Part shown: in pieces, positions 37,757 through 46,622 of the stretch | Layout of the letters: each line of letters starts with the position of its first letter | How positions within the stretch are numbered: position 1 is the first letter of the stretch | NCBI RefSeq assembly: GCF_022664535.1 | Contig: NZ_JAKUJY010000013.1 | Location: 1-64,000, forward strand | Reading direction: 5' to 3' | From: Sphingobium trunci | GTDB lineage: Bacteria; Pseudomonadota; Alphaproteobacteria; Sphingomonadales; Sphingomonadaceae | Length of the DNA: 64,000 bases | Notes under the pieces: model-generated | The model's input: only the letters and a program-made list of their open reading frames with translations | Databases searched by the model: none | What the model was told of the DNA's origin: nothing | Position numbers and translations under genes: made by a program

Positions 37757-37781
37757 TCGCCCGATCATGATCGCAAGCAAG

Positions 37782-37812
37782 ACGGCCGGACCTGTTCCGG
37801 CCGTTTTCTTTT
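37782..37812 (+). terminator. Terminator after ctaE
   Basis: ACGGCCGGA and TTCCGGCCGT form a GC stem followed by TTTCTTTT. It probably reduces transcription into the DUF983-SURF1 genes, which would need partial read-through or their own promoter. Confidence 0.8.
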
Positions 37813-37827
37813 CCGGGAGTGGCCTTT

Positions 37828-38238
37828 ATGCCTGATGCCATGCCGTCCACCGATCCCGTCCCCGCAAAGCCGCAGCCCCTGTTGGTTGCCGCCGCGCGGG
37901 GAGCATGTCCGCAATGCGGTGCTCCGACGCTGTTCGCGGGACCGGTGCGTTTCGCGTCATCCTGCCATGGCTGCGGCCTGGACTATGGCCAGTTCAACGT
38001 CGGCGACGGGCCGGCCGCCTTCCTGACCCTGATCGTCGGCGCGGTCATGGTGGCATTGGCGCTGACACTGGAACTCAAGGTGCATCCGCCGCTCTGGCTG
38101 CACGTCGTCCTGTGGACGCCCCTGACCGTCGTGGCGGTGATGGCTTGCCTGCGTGTTGCCAAGGGTGTGTTGCTGACCCTCGAATATCGCAACAAGGCGC
38201 GAGAGGGGCGGCTGACCGGTCAGGATCAGGAGCCATGA
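37828..38238 (+). CDS. DUF983 family membrane protein
   Basis: 136 residues from ATG 37828 (GGGAG upstream; an in-frame GTG at 37819 is less likely). A zinc-ribbon-like pair CPQCG and CHGCG at the N-terminal side is followed by two membrane helices (FLTLIVGAVMVALALTLELK; LHVVLWTPLTVVAVMACLRV). DUF983 proteins are typically found in cox operons of alphaproteobacteria. Function unknown, suspected oxidase biogenesis. The stop overlaps the SURF1 start. Confidence 0.87.
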   Translation: MPDAMPSTDPVPAKPQPLLVAAARGACPQCGAPTLFAGPVRFASSCHGCGLDYGQFNVGDGPAAFLTLIVGAVMVALALTLELKVHPPLWLHVVLWTPLTVVAVMACLRVAKGVLLTLEYRNKAREGRLTGQDQEP

Positions 38239-38873
38239 AGGTTCGATTTCCCCTTTGGCCCACGCTGATCGTGAGCGTGGCGGTGCTGGTGATGATCGGC
38301 CTGGGCATCTGGCAACTGCAGCGCCGTGCCGAGAAGGAAGCGATGCTGGCGCTCGTCGCGGCCAATCCGGCGAAGCCCGCGACGGCCTTTCCCGCCTTCC
38401 CGCCCGTCCCCGCGGAACTGCTGTTCCGCCGCTCCTCCGTCCATTGCCTGCATGTGGTGCGCTGGCACAGCGAGGCCGGGCGCGCGGCCGACGGATCGAC
38501 CGGCTATCGCTATATCGCCGAATGCAGGACAGGGGCCGAGGGGCCGGGGGTGCTGGTCGCCGCCGGAATTGCCCGGATGCCGGACGCCAAGCCGTCGTGG
38601 CAGGGCGGCCAGATCAGTGGCTGGATCGGCGAGGAGCCGGATCATCGCTCGCTTCTTTCGCGGATCGGCGGCAAGGCCATGCCGCTTCGGCCCATGCTGA
38701 TCGCCGGAGAGGCTGTGCCCGGTCTGGCGCGGCTGGCTCCCCCGGGGGCGGCGGACGTGCCCAACAATCATCTGGCCTATGCGGTGCAATGGTTCTTCTT
38801 TGCGGCCGTGGCGGTCGTGATCTACCTGCTTGCCCTGCGCAAACGGGCATCACCGCCTGCCGATCCGCGATAG
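38235..38873 (+). CDS. SURF1 family oxidase assembly protein
   Basis: 212 residues, two membrane helices at the ends (WPTLIVSVAVLVMIGLGIWQ and AVQWFFFAAVAVVIYLLALR) flanking a periplasmic domain. GLGIWQLQR at the first helix end and NNHLAYAVQWF at the second are SURF1 hallmarks. In Paracoccus and Rhodobacter SURF1 binds haem a for insertion into subunit I. The central domain is shorter and more divergent than in typical Surf1. ATGA overlap with DUF983. Confidence 0.88.
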   Translation: MKVRFPLWPTLIVSVAVLVMIGLGIWQLQRRAEKEAMLALVAANPAKPATAFPAFPPVPAELLFRRSSVHCLHVVRWHSEAGRAADGSTGYRYIAECRTGAEGPGVLVAAGIARMPDAKPSWQGGQISGWIGEEPDHRSLLSRIGGKAMPLRPMLIAGEAVPGLARLAPPGAADVPNNHLAYAVQWFFFAAVAVVIYLLALRKRASPPADPR

Positions 38874-38930
38874 CCATTCCATGTAAAAGCTTGCCCGAAG
38901 CCGCGTCCAGCGCTACCGGGCTACCCCATC

Positions 38931-40331
38931 ATGCACTATGTGAGCACCAGGGGGAGCGCGCCCGCGCTCGGGTTCGAGGATGTGACGCTGGCGGGGCTGG
39001 CGTCCGATGGCGGACTCTATCTGCCGGAAAGCTGGCCGAGCTTTTCCGATGGGGATATTCGCGCGCTTTCGGGCCTGTCCTATGTCGAAACGGCGGTGCG
39101 GGTCATGGCGCCCTTCGTCGCCGGGTCTCTCGGCGAAGAGGAATTGCGGGAATTGTGCACCGCCGCCTATGGCCGGTTCAGCCATGATGCGGTGACGCCG
39201 CTGGTGCAACTGGATCACCGGCACTGGCTGCTCGAACTGTTCCATGGTCCGACGCTGGCGTTCAAGGACGTGGCGCTGCAACTGCTGGGCCAGTTGTTCG
39301 AGCGTTTCCTCTCGCGCCGCGACGATCATCTGACCATCGTGGGCGCGACGTCCGGCGACACCGGGTCGGCGGCGATCGATGCCGTGGCGGGCCGCGAGAA
39401 GATCGACATCTTCATGCTGCACCCCGAAGGCCGCGTGTCCGACGTCCAGCGCCGCCAGATGACCACGGTGCTGGCGCCCAACGTCTATAATATCGCGATC
39501 GACGGCAGCTTCGACGATGCGCAGGCGCTGGTGAAGGCCATGTTCAACGACGCGGCCTTCTCGCGCCGTTTCAATGTCTCGGCGGTCAACAGCATCAACT
39601 GGGCGCGGCTGATGGCGCAGGTCGTCTATTATTTCTACGCTGGCGTCCGCCTGGGCGCGCCGGACCGGGCGATCGCCTTTTCCGTGCCGACCGGCAATTT
39701 CGGCGACGTGTTCGCGGGCTATGTCGCCGCGCAAATGGGCCTGCCGGTGGCAAAGCTGATGGTCGCGACCAATGTCAACGACATCCTCCATCGCGCGCTG
39801 GCCGAGGGCGACTACAGCCAGGGGCAGGTGGTGCCGACCGCGACGCCCAGCATGGACATCCAGGTCAGCTCCAATTTCGAGCGGCTGCTGTTCGACGCGG
39901 GCGGCCGCGACGGCAAGGCGCTGGCCGAGCAGATGAAGGGCTTCGAGGCGAGCAGGGCGATGCGGCTCACGAACGCCCAGCGGGAAGGGGCATCGAAGCT
40001 CTTTACCTCCGCGCGGGTCGATGCCGACGGCATGACCATGGCGATGCGCTGGGCCTATGACGCGGCGGGGCAGGTGATCGATCCGCACAGCGCGATCGGC
40101 CTGGCGGCGGCGCGGACGGTCGATCTCGACCCCGCGATCCCGGTCGTCACGCTGGCGACGGCGCATGCGGCGAAGTTCCCGACGGCGGTCGAGCGCGCCA
40201 CCGGCATCCGTCCGGGCTTGCCCTCGCGCGTGGGCGACCTGTTCGCGCGGGAAGAGGCCTATGCCAAGCTGCCCTGCACCTTCGAAGCGGTCACCGCCTA
40301 TGTCGCGGAGCGGGCGACGCCGAGGGGCTGA
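38931..40331 (+). CDS. thrC: Threonine synthase
   Basis: 466 residues, the long (type 2) threonine synthase. MHYVSTRGSAPALGFEDVTL is the family N-terminus. The PLP Lys lies in LFHGPTLAFKDVALQLLG, and TSGDTGSAAIDA with VPTGNFGDVFAGY bind substrate and PLP phosphate. It converts O-phosphohomoserine to threonine. It follows the cox genes by 57 bp, a conserved arrangement in related genomes, and precedes a methyltransferase by 3 bp. Confidence 0.96.
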   Translation: MHYVSTRGSAPALGFEDVTLAGLASDGGLYLPESWPSFSDGDIRALSGLSYVETAVRVMAPFVAGSLGEEELRELCTAAYGRFSHDAVTPLVQLDHRHWLLELFHGPTLAFKDVALQLLGQLFERFLSRRDDHLTIVGATSGDTGSAAIDAVAGREKIDIFMLHPEGRVSDVQRRQMTTVLAPNVYNIAIDGSFDDAQALVKAMFNDAAFSRRFNVSAVNSINWARLMAQVVYYFYAGVRLGAPDRAIAFSVPTGNFGDVFAGYVAAQMGLPVAKLMVATNVNDILHRALAEGDYSQGQVVPTATPSMDIQVSSNFERLLFDAGGRDGKALAEQMKGFEASRAMRLTNAQREGASKLFTSARVDADGMTMAMRWAYDAAGQVIDPHSAIGLAAARTVDLDPAIPVVTLATAHAAKFPTAVERATGIRPGLPSRVGDLFAREEAYAKLPCTFEAVTAYVAERATPRG

Positions 40332-40334
40332 GGC

Positions 40335-41204
40335 GTGAAGCTCCAGACCCTTGTTGGCGAACCCTGGGCCGATTACGGCCTGATCGATTCGGGCCATGGG
40401 CGAAAGCTGGAGCGCTATGGCCGCTTCCGCTTCATCCGCCCCGAGCCGCAGGCGATGTGGGCGCCCGCGCAGGACGATTGGAAGGCGGACGGCGAATTCA
40501 TCCCCGGTTCGGACGAGGAAGGCGGTGGGCGCTGGTTCTACGAGCGGCCCGTGCCCGCGGAGGGCTGGCCGCTGCACTGGAACGAGGTCACCTTCCAGTC
40601 GAGTTGCACGCCCTTCCGCCATCTGGGCTTCTTCCCCGACATGGCGCCGGTCTGGGACTGGATGCGGGGCCGGATCGCCGCCAAGGTGGAGCCGGTGGTC
40701 ATGAACCTGTTCGGCTATACCGGCGTCGGCACGCTGGCGATGGCGGCGGCGGGGGCGCAGATGGTTCATGTCGACGCCTCCAAGAAATCCGTGGCGCAGG
40801 CGCGGGCCAATGCGGCGCTGTCCGGGTTGGAGGACCGGCCGGTGCGCTGGATCGTCGACGATGCCGCCAGGTTCGTGGCGCGCGAGGTGCGGCGCGGGCG
40901 GCGCTATGACGGTATCCTGCTCGATCCGCCCAAATATGGGCGTGGGCCGGATGGCGAGGTCTGGCGGCTGGAGGAGGATTTGCCCGGCCTGATCGCGCAT
41001 TGCCGCCAGTTGCTGGATGCCGACAGCCGGTTTCTGTTCCTGACCGTCTATGCCGTGCGCATGTCGGCGCTGGCGATCGGGGAGTTGCTGAAGCAGGCCT
41101 TTGCCGATCTGCCAGGGACGGTGGAGGCGGGCGAACTGGCCGTGCGCGAGGAAGCGCGCGGGCTGGAACTGCCCACCGCGATCTGGGCGCGCTGGAGCCG
41201 TTGA
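40335..41204 (+). CDS. Class I SAM-dependent methyltransferase (RlmI-like)
   Basis: 289 residues from a GTG at 40335, 3 bp after the thrC stop. The SAM-binding motif I is VVMNLFGYTGVGTLAMAAAG, motif II has VHVDASKKSVAQARAN, and the catalytic ILLDPPKYGRGPDG matches the DPPK signature of rRNA m5C methyltransferases of the RlmI/RlmK kind. The N-terminal part lacks a PUA domain. Likely an RNA methyltransferase; the target is unknown. A composite repeat begins within 10 bp of the stop. Confidence 0.85.
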   Translation: MKLQTLVGEPWADYGLIDSGHGRKLERYGRFRFIRPEPQAMWAPAQDDWKADGEFIPGSDEEGGGRWFYERPVPAEGWPLHWNEVTFQSSCTPFRHLGFFPDMAPVWDWMRGRIAAKVEPVVMNLFGYTGVGTLAMAAAGAQMVHVDASKKSVAQARANAALSGLEDRPVRWIVDDAARFVAREVRRGRRYDGILLDPPKYGRGPDGEVWRLEEDLPGLIAHCRQLLDADSRFLFLTVYAVRMSALAIGELLKQAFADLPGTVEAGELAVREEARGLELPTAIWARWSR

Positions 41205-41566
41205 GCGGCATCGCCCGATAGGATCGGGGTGACACAAGTGACACGATGACGGCATGGAAAAAGCATCCTTGGGGGCGCTTTCCCTATAGCGATGAACGGT
41301 TCAAAGAGCCTGGGGCGGCATAGCATGGCCCGCGCGCTGTAGGACAGGGAAATGGGCGGAGCCTGCCCCATTGTCCCCTCCACCATGCTGCGCATGGTCC
41401 CCCTCCCCATCTTTCGATGGGGAGGATTTTGGAGCGTCCGTCTTCCGCCCGTTTCACGAACCGCTAGAGCATTTTCGAAGCAGGTGGCATCACCTGCTGG
41501 CTTGGAAAATGCGGAAAACCAAGGACCAATGGAACATGATCCGATTCAGCTTGATCGGATCATGCT
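41205..41566. other. Intergenic region made of two repeat elements
   Basis: No gene seen. It is occupied by copy B of the composite repeat (41213-41425) and a REP-like element (41465-41570) that reaches into the end of crtZ. Confidence 0.65.
41213..41425 (-). repeat. Composite intergenic repeat, copy B (inverted)
   Basis: Reverse complement of copy A (15755-16025) in block order: the 51-bp block is 41375-41425, the CCCTGTCCTACAGCG block is about 41337-41353, and the GCCGTCATCGTGTCACTTGT block is 41213-41257 with GGCTCTTTGA near 41310. The spacing between blocks is shorter than in copy A. Confidence 0.75.
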
Positions 41567-41570
41567 CTAG
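41465..41570. repeat. REP-like element overlapping the end of crtZ
   Basis: It begins TAGAGCATTTTCGAAGCAGG, has an inner palindrome GCAGGTGG/CACCTGC, and ends with a strong hairpin ATGATCCGA (41536-41544)/TCGGATCAT (41555-41563) and a closing GCTCTAG. The first half recurs at 28204. The stop codon of crtZ (41567-41569) is made from the end of the element. Confidence 0.75.
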
Positions 41571-42085
41571 GCCGCCGTTTCGCCTTTTACGGTCTTTGCC
41601 GGGCGCAATGCGGCGTCCTGATTCTGGGCCAGTGCCTGTTTCAATGCTTCCGGGCGCGGCGCGATGAGGAAGCCGAAGCTGACGCAGCCCCTTTTGCTCT
41701 CGACCGCGTGATGCAGGCGATGGGCCTGGACGATGCGCTTCATATAGGATGAGCGCGGGACGTAGCGGTGCGCGACGCGGCGATGGACGATGATGTCGTG
41801 GAAGCCGAGATAGATGGCGCCATAGGCGGCGATGCCCGCGCCGCATGCCGTTGCCCAGCCGCCCCAATGCCATTGCACCCCGCCCAGCAGCAGCAGGATG
41901 GAGGGCAGGGCGAAAATCACGAAATAGAGGTCGTTGGCTTCCCAGAGGCCGTGGCGCGCGCGGTGGTGGCTGGCGTGGAGGAACCAGCCCGGACCATGCA
42001 TCACCCAGCGGTGCATGACATAGGCGAAACCCTCCATCGCGGCGACCGTGGCGAGGAAGATCAGGATAAGGCTGGGGCCAGGCAT
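41567..42085 (-). CDS. crtZ: Beta-carotene hydroxylase (CrtZ type)
   Basis: 172 residues with four membrane helices and the non-haem di-iron His clusters of the fatty-acid-hydroxylase superfamily: HRWVMHG, HASHHRARHG, HDIIVHRRVAHR and HRLHHAV. It hydroxylates the beta-ionone rings of beta-carotene to zeaxanthin, a step toward the yellow pigments (nostoxanthin and others) of sphingomonads. It is monocistronic. The last bases, including the stop, come from a REP-like element. Confidence 0.92.
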   Translation of the reverse strand: MPGPSLILIFLATVAAMEGFAYVMHRWVMHGPGWFLHASHHRARHGLWEANDLYFVIFALPSILLLLGGVQWHWGGWATACGAGIAAYGAIYLGFHDIIVHRRVAHRYVPRSSYMKRIVQAHRLHHAVESKRGCVSFGFLIAPRPEALKQALAQNQDAALRPAKTVKGETAA

Positions 42086-42141
42086 GGGCGACCTTATAAG
42101 GCCCCGTCATCCTTTGCGCGACCCGTAAAGGACCGTACATG

Positions 42142-42172
42142 AAAAAGGCCGCGATCCGTGCGGATCGCGGCC
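42142..42172 (-). terminator. Terminator after the TorF-type porin gene
   Basis: GGCCGCGATCC (42147-42157) and GGATCGCGGCC (42162-42172) form a perfect 11-bp stem; the following run on the minus strand is TTTTTC (42146-42141). Confidence 0.88.
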
Positions 42173-42194
42173 CCTTCATGACAATGTCAGGCGA

Positions 42195-42986
42195 TCAGAA
42201 GGACGCGGTGATCGAACCGACGACGCCCCCCTTCGACAGGTTGCGCGTGGTGCGCGCCGTGCCGTCCGCCGAGACATAGGAGGCGATGAAATTCTTGTTC
42301 GTGTCCACATAGCTGACGCCGAAGGTCAGATGGCTCCAGGTATAGGTGGCGCCGATGTTCCAGTCGGTGTAGCTCTTCGTGCCGAAGGTCAGATAGCTGG
42401 GACCGAAGTCGTGGCCCAGATGGGCGGACACGCCCAGCGGGGTCTTGGGGATGCTGGCCGACAGATCGCCTGCCAGATAGACATTGTCCTCACGCGGAGC
42501 GCTGCCCGAGAAGGACAGGGCGTGCTGCTTGGGCGCATAGTTGACCGTCACCTTGGCGGTCGCCGGGCCGAACGTGCCCTTGACCGAGGCATAGGGCTCG
42601 AAGAAGTCGGTGTTCGCGCCGTGCGAACCGGGATAATAGTAATAGAGCACGCCGCCATCGAAGGTGATGCCGCTAACGGTCTTCGAATAGCCCGCGATCA
42701 GATCGAGTTCCTGATCGCCGCCATTGGCGACATAATCGTCGATCGACGAACCCCAGGTCGAGACATAGAAGCCCGACGAATGGGTCACGGTGATGCCGCC
42801 CTGCAGCGCGACGCGCTTGTCGGTCTGCGAAATGCCGCGGAAGCGATAGTCGGTGACGACGGCCGCGTTGCCGGTGACGGTCAGATCGGGAGTGGCGGCA
42901 GCGTCCTGGGCGAGGGCCGGTGCCGATACGGCAGCCAGGGCGCCGACGAGCATGGAGGCCGAGAGGCCGAGAATGGACTTACGCAT
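42195..42986 (-). CDS. TorF family putative porin
   Basis: 263 residues from ATG 42986. A signal peptide (MRKSILGLSASMLVGALAAV, cleaved after ALA-Q) precedes a barrel. TPDLTVTGNAAVVTDYRFRG and ISQTDKRVALQGGITVTHSS are the hallmark opening of TIGR02001/TorF proteins, and the C-terminal strand ends with Phe (GSITASF). It probably forms an outer-membrane channel; cargo unknown. A strong terminator follows. Confidence 0.92.
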   Translation of the reverse strand: MRKSILGLSASMLVGALAAVSAPALAQDAAATPDLTVTGNAAVVTDYRFRGISQTDKRVALQGGITVTHSSGFYVSTWGSSIDDYVANGGDQELDLIAGYSKTVSGITFDGGVLYYYYPGSHGANTDFFEPYASVKGTFGPATAKVTVNYAPKQHALSFSGSAPREDNVYLAGDLSASIPKTPLGVSAHLGHDFGPSYLTFGTKSYTDWNIGATYTWSHLTFGVSYVDTNKNFIASYVSADGTARTTRNLSKGGVVGSITASF

Positions 42987-43244
42987 TTTAGGTTTCCCCT
43001 TGATGTTGTTCTGCGATCGTCCCGCCTGCGTCATGGTCCCCGATCTCTATCGCCCTGCAAGGGATGGATGGGATTGCCTCAACGAAGGAAGGGATGCCTT
43101 TCCCCGTTGCGGCGCACAAGATTTTATTGCCAGCGCGTGTAGATTGCTTCGCTGATGTTGCTGGCCTGCAACAAATTCAGGCATGAATATGGCGCGCAAT
43201 CAGCCCCGGCGCTCCATTTTTGTCATAATTGAGGCAAGGAACGG

Positions 43245-44501
43245 CTATTGCCGTAGCGTATGTTCGCGCGGCGCATGAATGACGCGCTGCGGATAGGGAA
43301 TAGTGATTCCGTTTTCGCGGAACAGCAGCCAGAGGCGGTTGAGAACGTCGGACTTCACATTGCCCACCCCGCCCTCCGGGTCGCTGATCCACACCAATAT
43401 GTCATGTTCGACGCGGTTCTCGCCAAAGGCGGTCAGCCAGACATTGGGCTTGGGATTGCGCAGCACGCGGGGGCTTTCCTGCGCGGCGCGCAGCATCAGT
43501 TCCTGCGCCAGCGCCAAGTCGCTGTCGAAGCTGATGCCGACGGGAATGCGGACGCGGACATTGCGGTCGGAATAGGACCAGTTCTCCACCTCCTGCGTCA
43601 TCAGATTCTCGTTCGGGATCAGATGTTCCTTGCCGTCGCGGGTGATGACGCTGACCGCGCGCACGCCGATCTTGTTCACCCAGCCGAAGCTGTCGCCCAC
43701 GACGATGACGTCGCCCGGCTTGATCGACCGGTCCATCAGCAGGATGATCCCGGCGATCAGATTGCCGAACGTCTTTTGCAGGCCGAAGCCGACCGCCAGG
43801 CCCAGCGCGCCGGAAAAGACGGTGAAGGCGGTCAGGTCGATACCGAGCAGGTCGACGCCGATGAAGAAGGCGGCGACGACGATCGCGATGCCGGCCAGCT
43901 TCTGCGCCAGCAGCTTCTGCGTGGCGTCCAGGCCATGGGCGCGGGTGATGCTGCGCCCGACGATGCGGTTGGCAAGGCGCACCATGGCGAAGAGCGCGAC
44001 GCCGATCGCGGCCATGCTGACCAGGCCGAGCAGGGTGACGCGCCGCTTGCCGAGGCCGATGCCCACCCCGTCGAGCATGTCGGCCACCGGGGCGAAGCCG
44101 CCGCTGCTGCCCGACAGCACCATCACGAACAGCAGCAGGGCGATGGGCAGTACCGCCAGGCGCGGAATGGCAAGGCTGCGCAACAGGTGGATGGCCAGCA
44201 GCGACAGCGACAGGGCCAGCGCCGCGCTCAGGATCAGATGCGCGAAATCGGCCATGGGCCGGAAGGCGACGGCGAGGGCCATCAGCAAGGCCGCGATCGC
44301 ATGACGCAGGATCGGCCGCATATGGCCCGCCAGCGCCTCGCCCAGTGCACGGCACCGATGGCGCAGGCGCGGCGAGGCGAAACGGGCGATGGCGCCTGCG
44401 ACGAGATAGAGGGTGACGGCCAGTGCCAGCGCGATCAGCGGATGAACGATGGCGGGATCGCCCGGCAGGCGCGACAGCAGGTCGGTGACGCCTGGCGTCA
44501 T
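43245..44501 (-). CDS. MscS-family mechanosensitive channel
   Basis: 418 residues from ATG 44501, which overlaps the metC stop by 4 bp. Several N-terminal helices lead to the pore-lining helix TVFSGALGLAVGFGLQKTFG and the MscS signature NLIAGIILLMDRSIKPGDVI followed by the beta domain. Gly/Ala packing along the pore helix is intact. The extended N-terminus (six or more helices) puts it in the YbdG/MscM-like group. It protects against osmotic downshock. Confidence 0.92.
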   Translation of the reverse strand: MTPGVTDLLSRLPGDPAIVHPLIALALAVTLYLVAGAIARFASPRLRHRCRALGEALAGHMRPILRHAIAALLMALAVAFRPMADFAHLILSAALALSLSLLAIHLLRSLAIPRLAVLPIALLLFVMVLSGSSGGFAPVADMLDGVGIGLGKRRVTLLGLVSMAAIGVALFAMVRLANRIVGRSITRAHGLDATQKLLAQKLAGIAIVVAAFFIGVDLLGIDLTAFTVFSGALGLAVGFGLQKTFGNLIAGIILLMDRSIKPGDVIVVGDSFGWVNKIGVRAVSVITRDGKEHLIPNENLMTQEVENWSYSDRNVRVRIPVGISFDSDLALAQELMLRAAQESPRVLRNPKPNVWLTAFGENRVEHDILVWISDPEGGVGNVKSDVLNRLWLLFRENGITIPYPQRVIHAPREHTLRQ

Positions 44502-45718
44502 CCGCGCGCGGCCCGGAAGCGGGCGAGGCCCGCGTCGAGATCGGCGATCAGGTCGTCCGGGTCCTCCAACCCGATCTGGAGACGGACGGCCGGACCTTCG
44601 GCCTGCCACACTGTCGCGCTGCGGTAGCGGGCCGGATCGACCGGCAGCGCAAGGCTTTCGAAACCGCCCCAGCTATAGCCGATGCCGAAATGGGCGAGAC
44701 CGTCGATCAGCGCGGCGCGCGATTGTTCGTCGCCGCCCTGGAGGATGAAGCTGAACAGCCCGCTGGAGCCGGTGAAGTCGCGTTGCCACAGATGATGGCC
44801 GGGGCAGGAGGGCAGGGCGGGGTGAAGGACGCGGGCGACATCGGGTTGATCGGCCAGCCATGCGGCGATGCGGAGCGCGCTTGCCTGATGCTGGTTCAGG
44901 CGGACGCCCAGCGTGCGCAGGCCGCGCGCGGCCAGCCAGGCGTCGTCCGGGCTGGTCATCTGGCCGAACAGATAGGCGGCCTGCCGGATTTTCGGGAAGA
45001 AGGCGGGGGTGGCCGTCACCGATCCCATCATCACGTCGCTGTGCCCGACGATATATTTGGTGCAGGCGAGGATGGAAATGTCGACATCATGCGCCAGCGC
45101 CCGGAAGAAAAAGGGCGTGGCCCAGGTGTTGTCGATCAGCGTGGCGATGCCCCTATCCCGCGCGATCGCGGTGATGGCGGGGACGTCCTGAACCTCGAAG
45201 GTCAGGCTGCCGGGGCTTTCCATGAAGATGGCGCGGGTGTTGGGGGTGATGAGGTCCGCTATCCCGGCGCCGACGGTTGGGTCGTAATAGCGGGTTTCGA
45301 TGCCGAGCGGGCGCAGCATCTGCTCGCAGAAATTGCGCGTGGGGTCATAGGCGCTGTCCACCATCAGCAACTGGTCGCCGGGCTTCAGCACCGCCATCAG
45401 CGCGCAGGCGATGGCGGCGACGCCCGACGGGTAGAGCATGGTGCCCTCCGCGCCCGGCTCCATTTCGGTGAGCGCGTCGGCGAGGCTCCAGCTCGTCGGC
45501 GTGCCCTTGCGGCCGTAGAAGAGCCGTTCATGGGTGCTGTTGCGGGCGGCGCCGCGCAGATGCGTGACATCATCGTAGAGGATGGTCGAGGCGCGCCAGA
45601 CCGGGGGATTGACGATGCCGCCGGGCTGGCCGGGCATGCCGGTCCATTCCGGCTTGCGGCCCGCCTGCGCCAGTTGGGTAAGGGGCTTGCGGTCCTTCTT
45701 GTCGGAATGGTCGGTCAT
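44498..45718 (-). CDS. metC: Cystathionine beta-lyase
   Basis: 406 residues from ATG 45718. It is a Cys/Met-metabolism PLP enzyme: PLP Lys in ILACTKYIVGHSDVMMGS, phosphate-binding YPSGVAAIA and DNTWATPF with the cofactor Asp. GYSWGGFESLALP is typical of the MetC (beta-lyase) group rather than gamma-synthase. It makes homocysteine from cystathionine. It overlaps sseA upstream and mscS downstream by 4 bp each. Confidence 0.93.
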   Translation of the reverse strand: MTDHSDKKDRKPLTQLAQAGRKPEWTGMPGQPGGIVNPPVWRASTILYDDVTHLRGAARNSTHERLFYGRKGTPTSWSLADALTEMEPGAEGTMLYPSGVAAIACALMAVLKPGDQLLMVDSAYDPTRNFCEQMLRPLGIETRYYDPTVGAGIADLITPNTRAIFMESPGSLTFEVQDVPAITAIARDRGIATLIDNTWATPFFFRALAHDVDISILACTKYIVGHSDVMMGSVTATPAFFPKIRQAAYLFGQMTSPDDAWLAARGLRTLGVRLNQHQASALRIAAWLADQPDVARVLHPALPSCPGHHLWQRDFTGSSGLFSFILQGGDEQSRAALIDGLAHFGIGYSWGGFESLALPVDPARYRSATVWQAEGPAVRLQIGLEDPDDLIADLDAGLARFRAARG

Positions 45719-46560
45719 GCCGCGCCGGTCGCCTTGGGCGTGGCGGGGTCGAGGCCCCATTCGGACCAGCTGCCGTCATAGAGGGTGACGTCGGTCTTGC
45801 CGAGCAGTTCGAGACCCGCGAGCAGGATCGCCGCCGTCACGCCGCTGCCGCAACTGGTGATGACCGGCCGGCTGAAATCGGTGCCCGCGTCGAGGAAGAG
45901 GCGGCGGAGGTCGTCGCCCTGCTTCATGCCATTGTCGGCGTTGAAGAAGGAAGAGGAGGGGATGTTGCGGCTGCCCGGAATATGGCCGGACGCCATGCCG
46001 GGGCGCGGCTCCTTTTCCTCGCCGGTGAAGCGGGCGGCGCCCCTGGCGTCGAGCACCTGTTCGGTGCCCCTTTCCAGATTGGCGAGCAGATCCTCTTTGG
46101 TGCGGACCTGGCCGGGGGCGCGGCGGGCAATGGCGTCGCCACGGCCGGGCGCGGGTATGCCGCTTTCCGTGGGGCGGCCCTCCGCCAGCCATTTGGGGAG
46201 GCCGCCGTCGAGGATGGCGGCGCCTTTTCCCACGCCATAGAGGCGCATCATCCACCAGCCGCGCGCGGCGCTGTGGGTGGGGCTGTTGTCATAGACGATG
46301 ATGCGGCTGTCGGCGTTCACCCCAAGCTGCTGGCAGCGCTCGGTCATGAAGGCGTCGGTGGGCAGCATGCCGGGGCGCGGATCGTCCGGATCGGCCAGCG
46401 TCGGCAGGTCGAGAAAGGCGGCGCCGGGGATGTGGGCGGCCTCGAACTCTGCCTTCGGGTCGCGCGGGGTGCCGGGGAGAAAGAGGCTGGCGTCGAGGAT
46501 GCGCAGGTCGGGCTTGCCCAGCTCTGCCGCGAGCCAGTCGGTTGAAACCAATATGTTCAT
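45715..46560 (-). CDS. sseA: 3-mercaptopyruvate sulfurtransferase
   Basis: 281 residues, two rhodanese domains. The second carries the active-site loop TSCGSGVTAAI; the CG[S/T]GVT sequence marks mercaptopyruvate rather than thiosulfate sulfurtransferase. RITDASLF-like and VYDNSPTHSAARGWWMMRLYG belong to the first, inactive domain. It moves sulfur from mercaptopyruvate to thiol acceptors. It is first of the sseA-metC-mscS chain. Confidence 0.94.
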   Translation of the reverse strand: MNILVSTDWLAAELGKPDLRILDASLFLPGTPRDPKAEFEAAHIPGAAFLDLPTLADPDDPRPGMLPTDAFMTERCQQLGVNADSRIIVYDNSPTHSAARGWWMMRLYGVGKGAAILDGGLPKWLAEGRPTESGIPAPGRGDAIARRAPGQVRTKEDLLANLERGTEQVLDARGAARFTGEEKEPRPGMASGHIPGSRNIPSSSFFNADNGMKQGDDLRRLFLDAGTDFSRPVITSCGSGVTAAILLAGLELLGKTDVTLYDGSWSEWGLDPATPKATGAA

Positions 46561-46622
46561 GCGCCTCTTTCCCTTTGTGCCGGCGTTCTTTCTAGGAGCG
46601 CCGGACGCGGGTGGGAAGAGGT

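Noticed and set aside
38913..41255. 780-codon minus-strand frame opposite thrC and the methyltransferase
   Set aside because: Same cause: shadow of strongly supported plus-strand genes.
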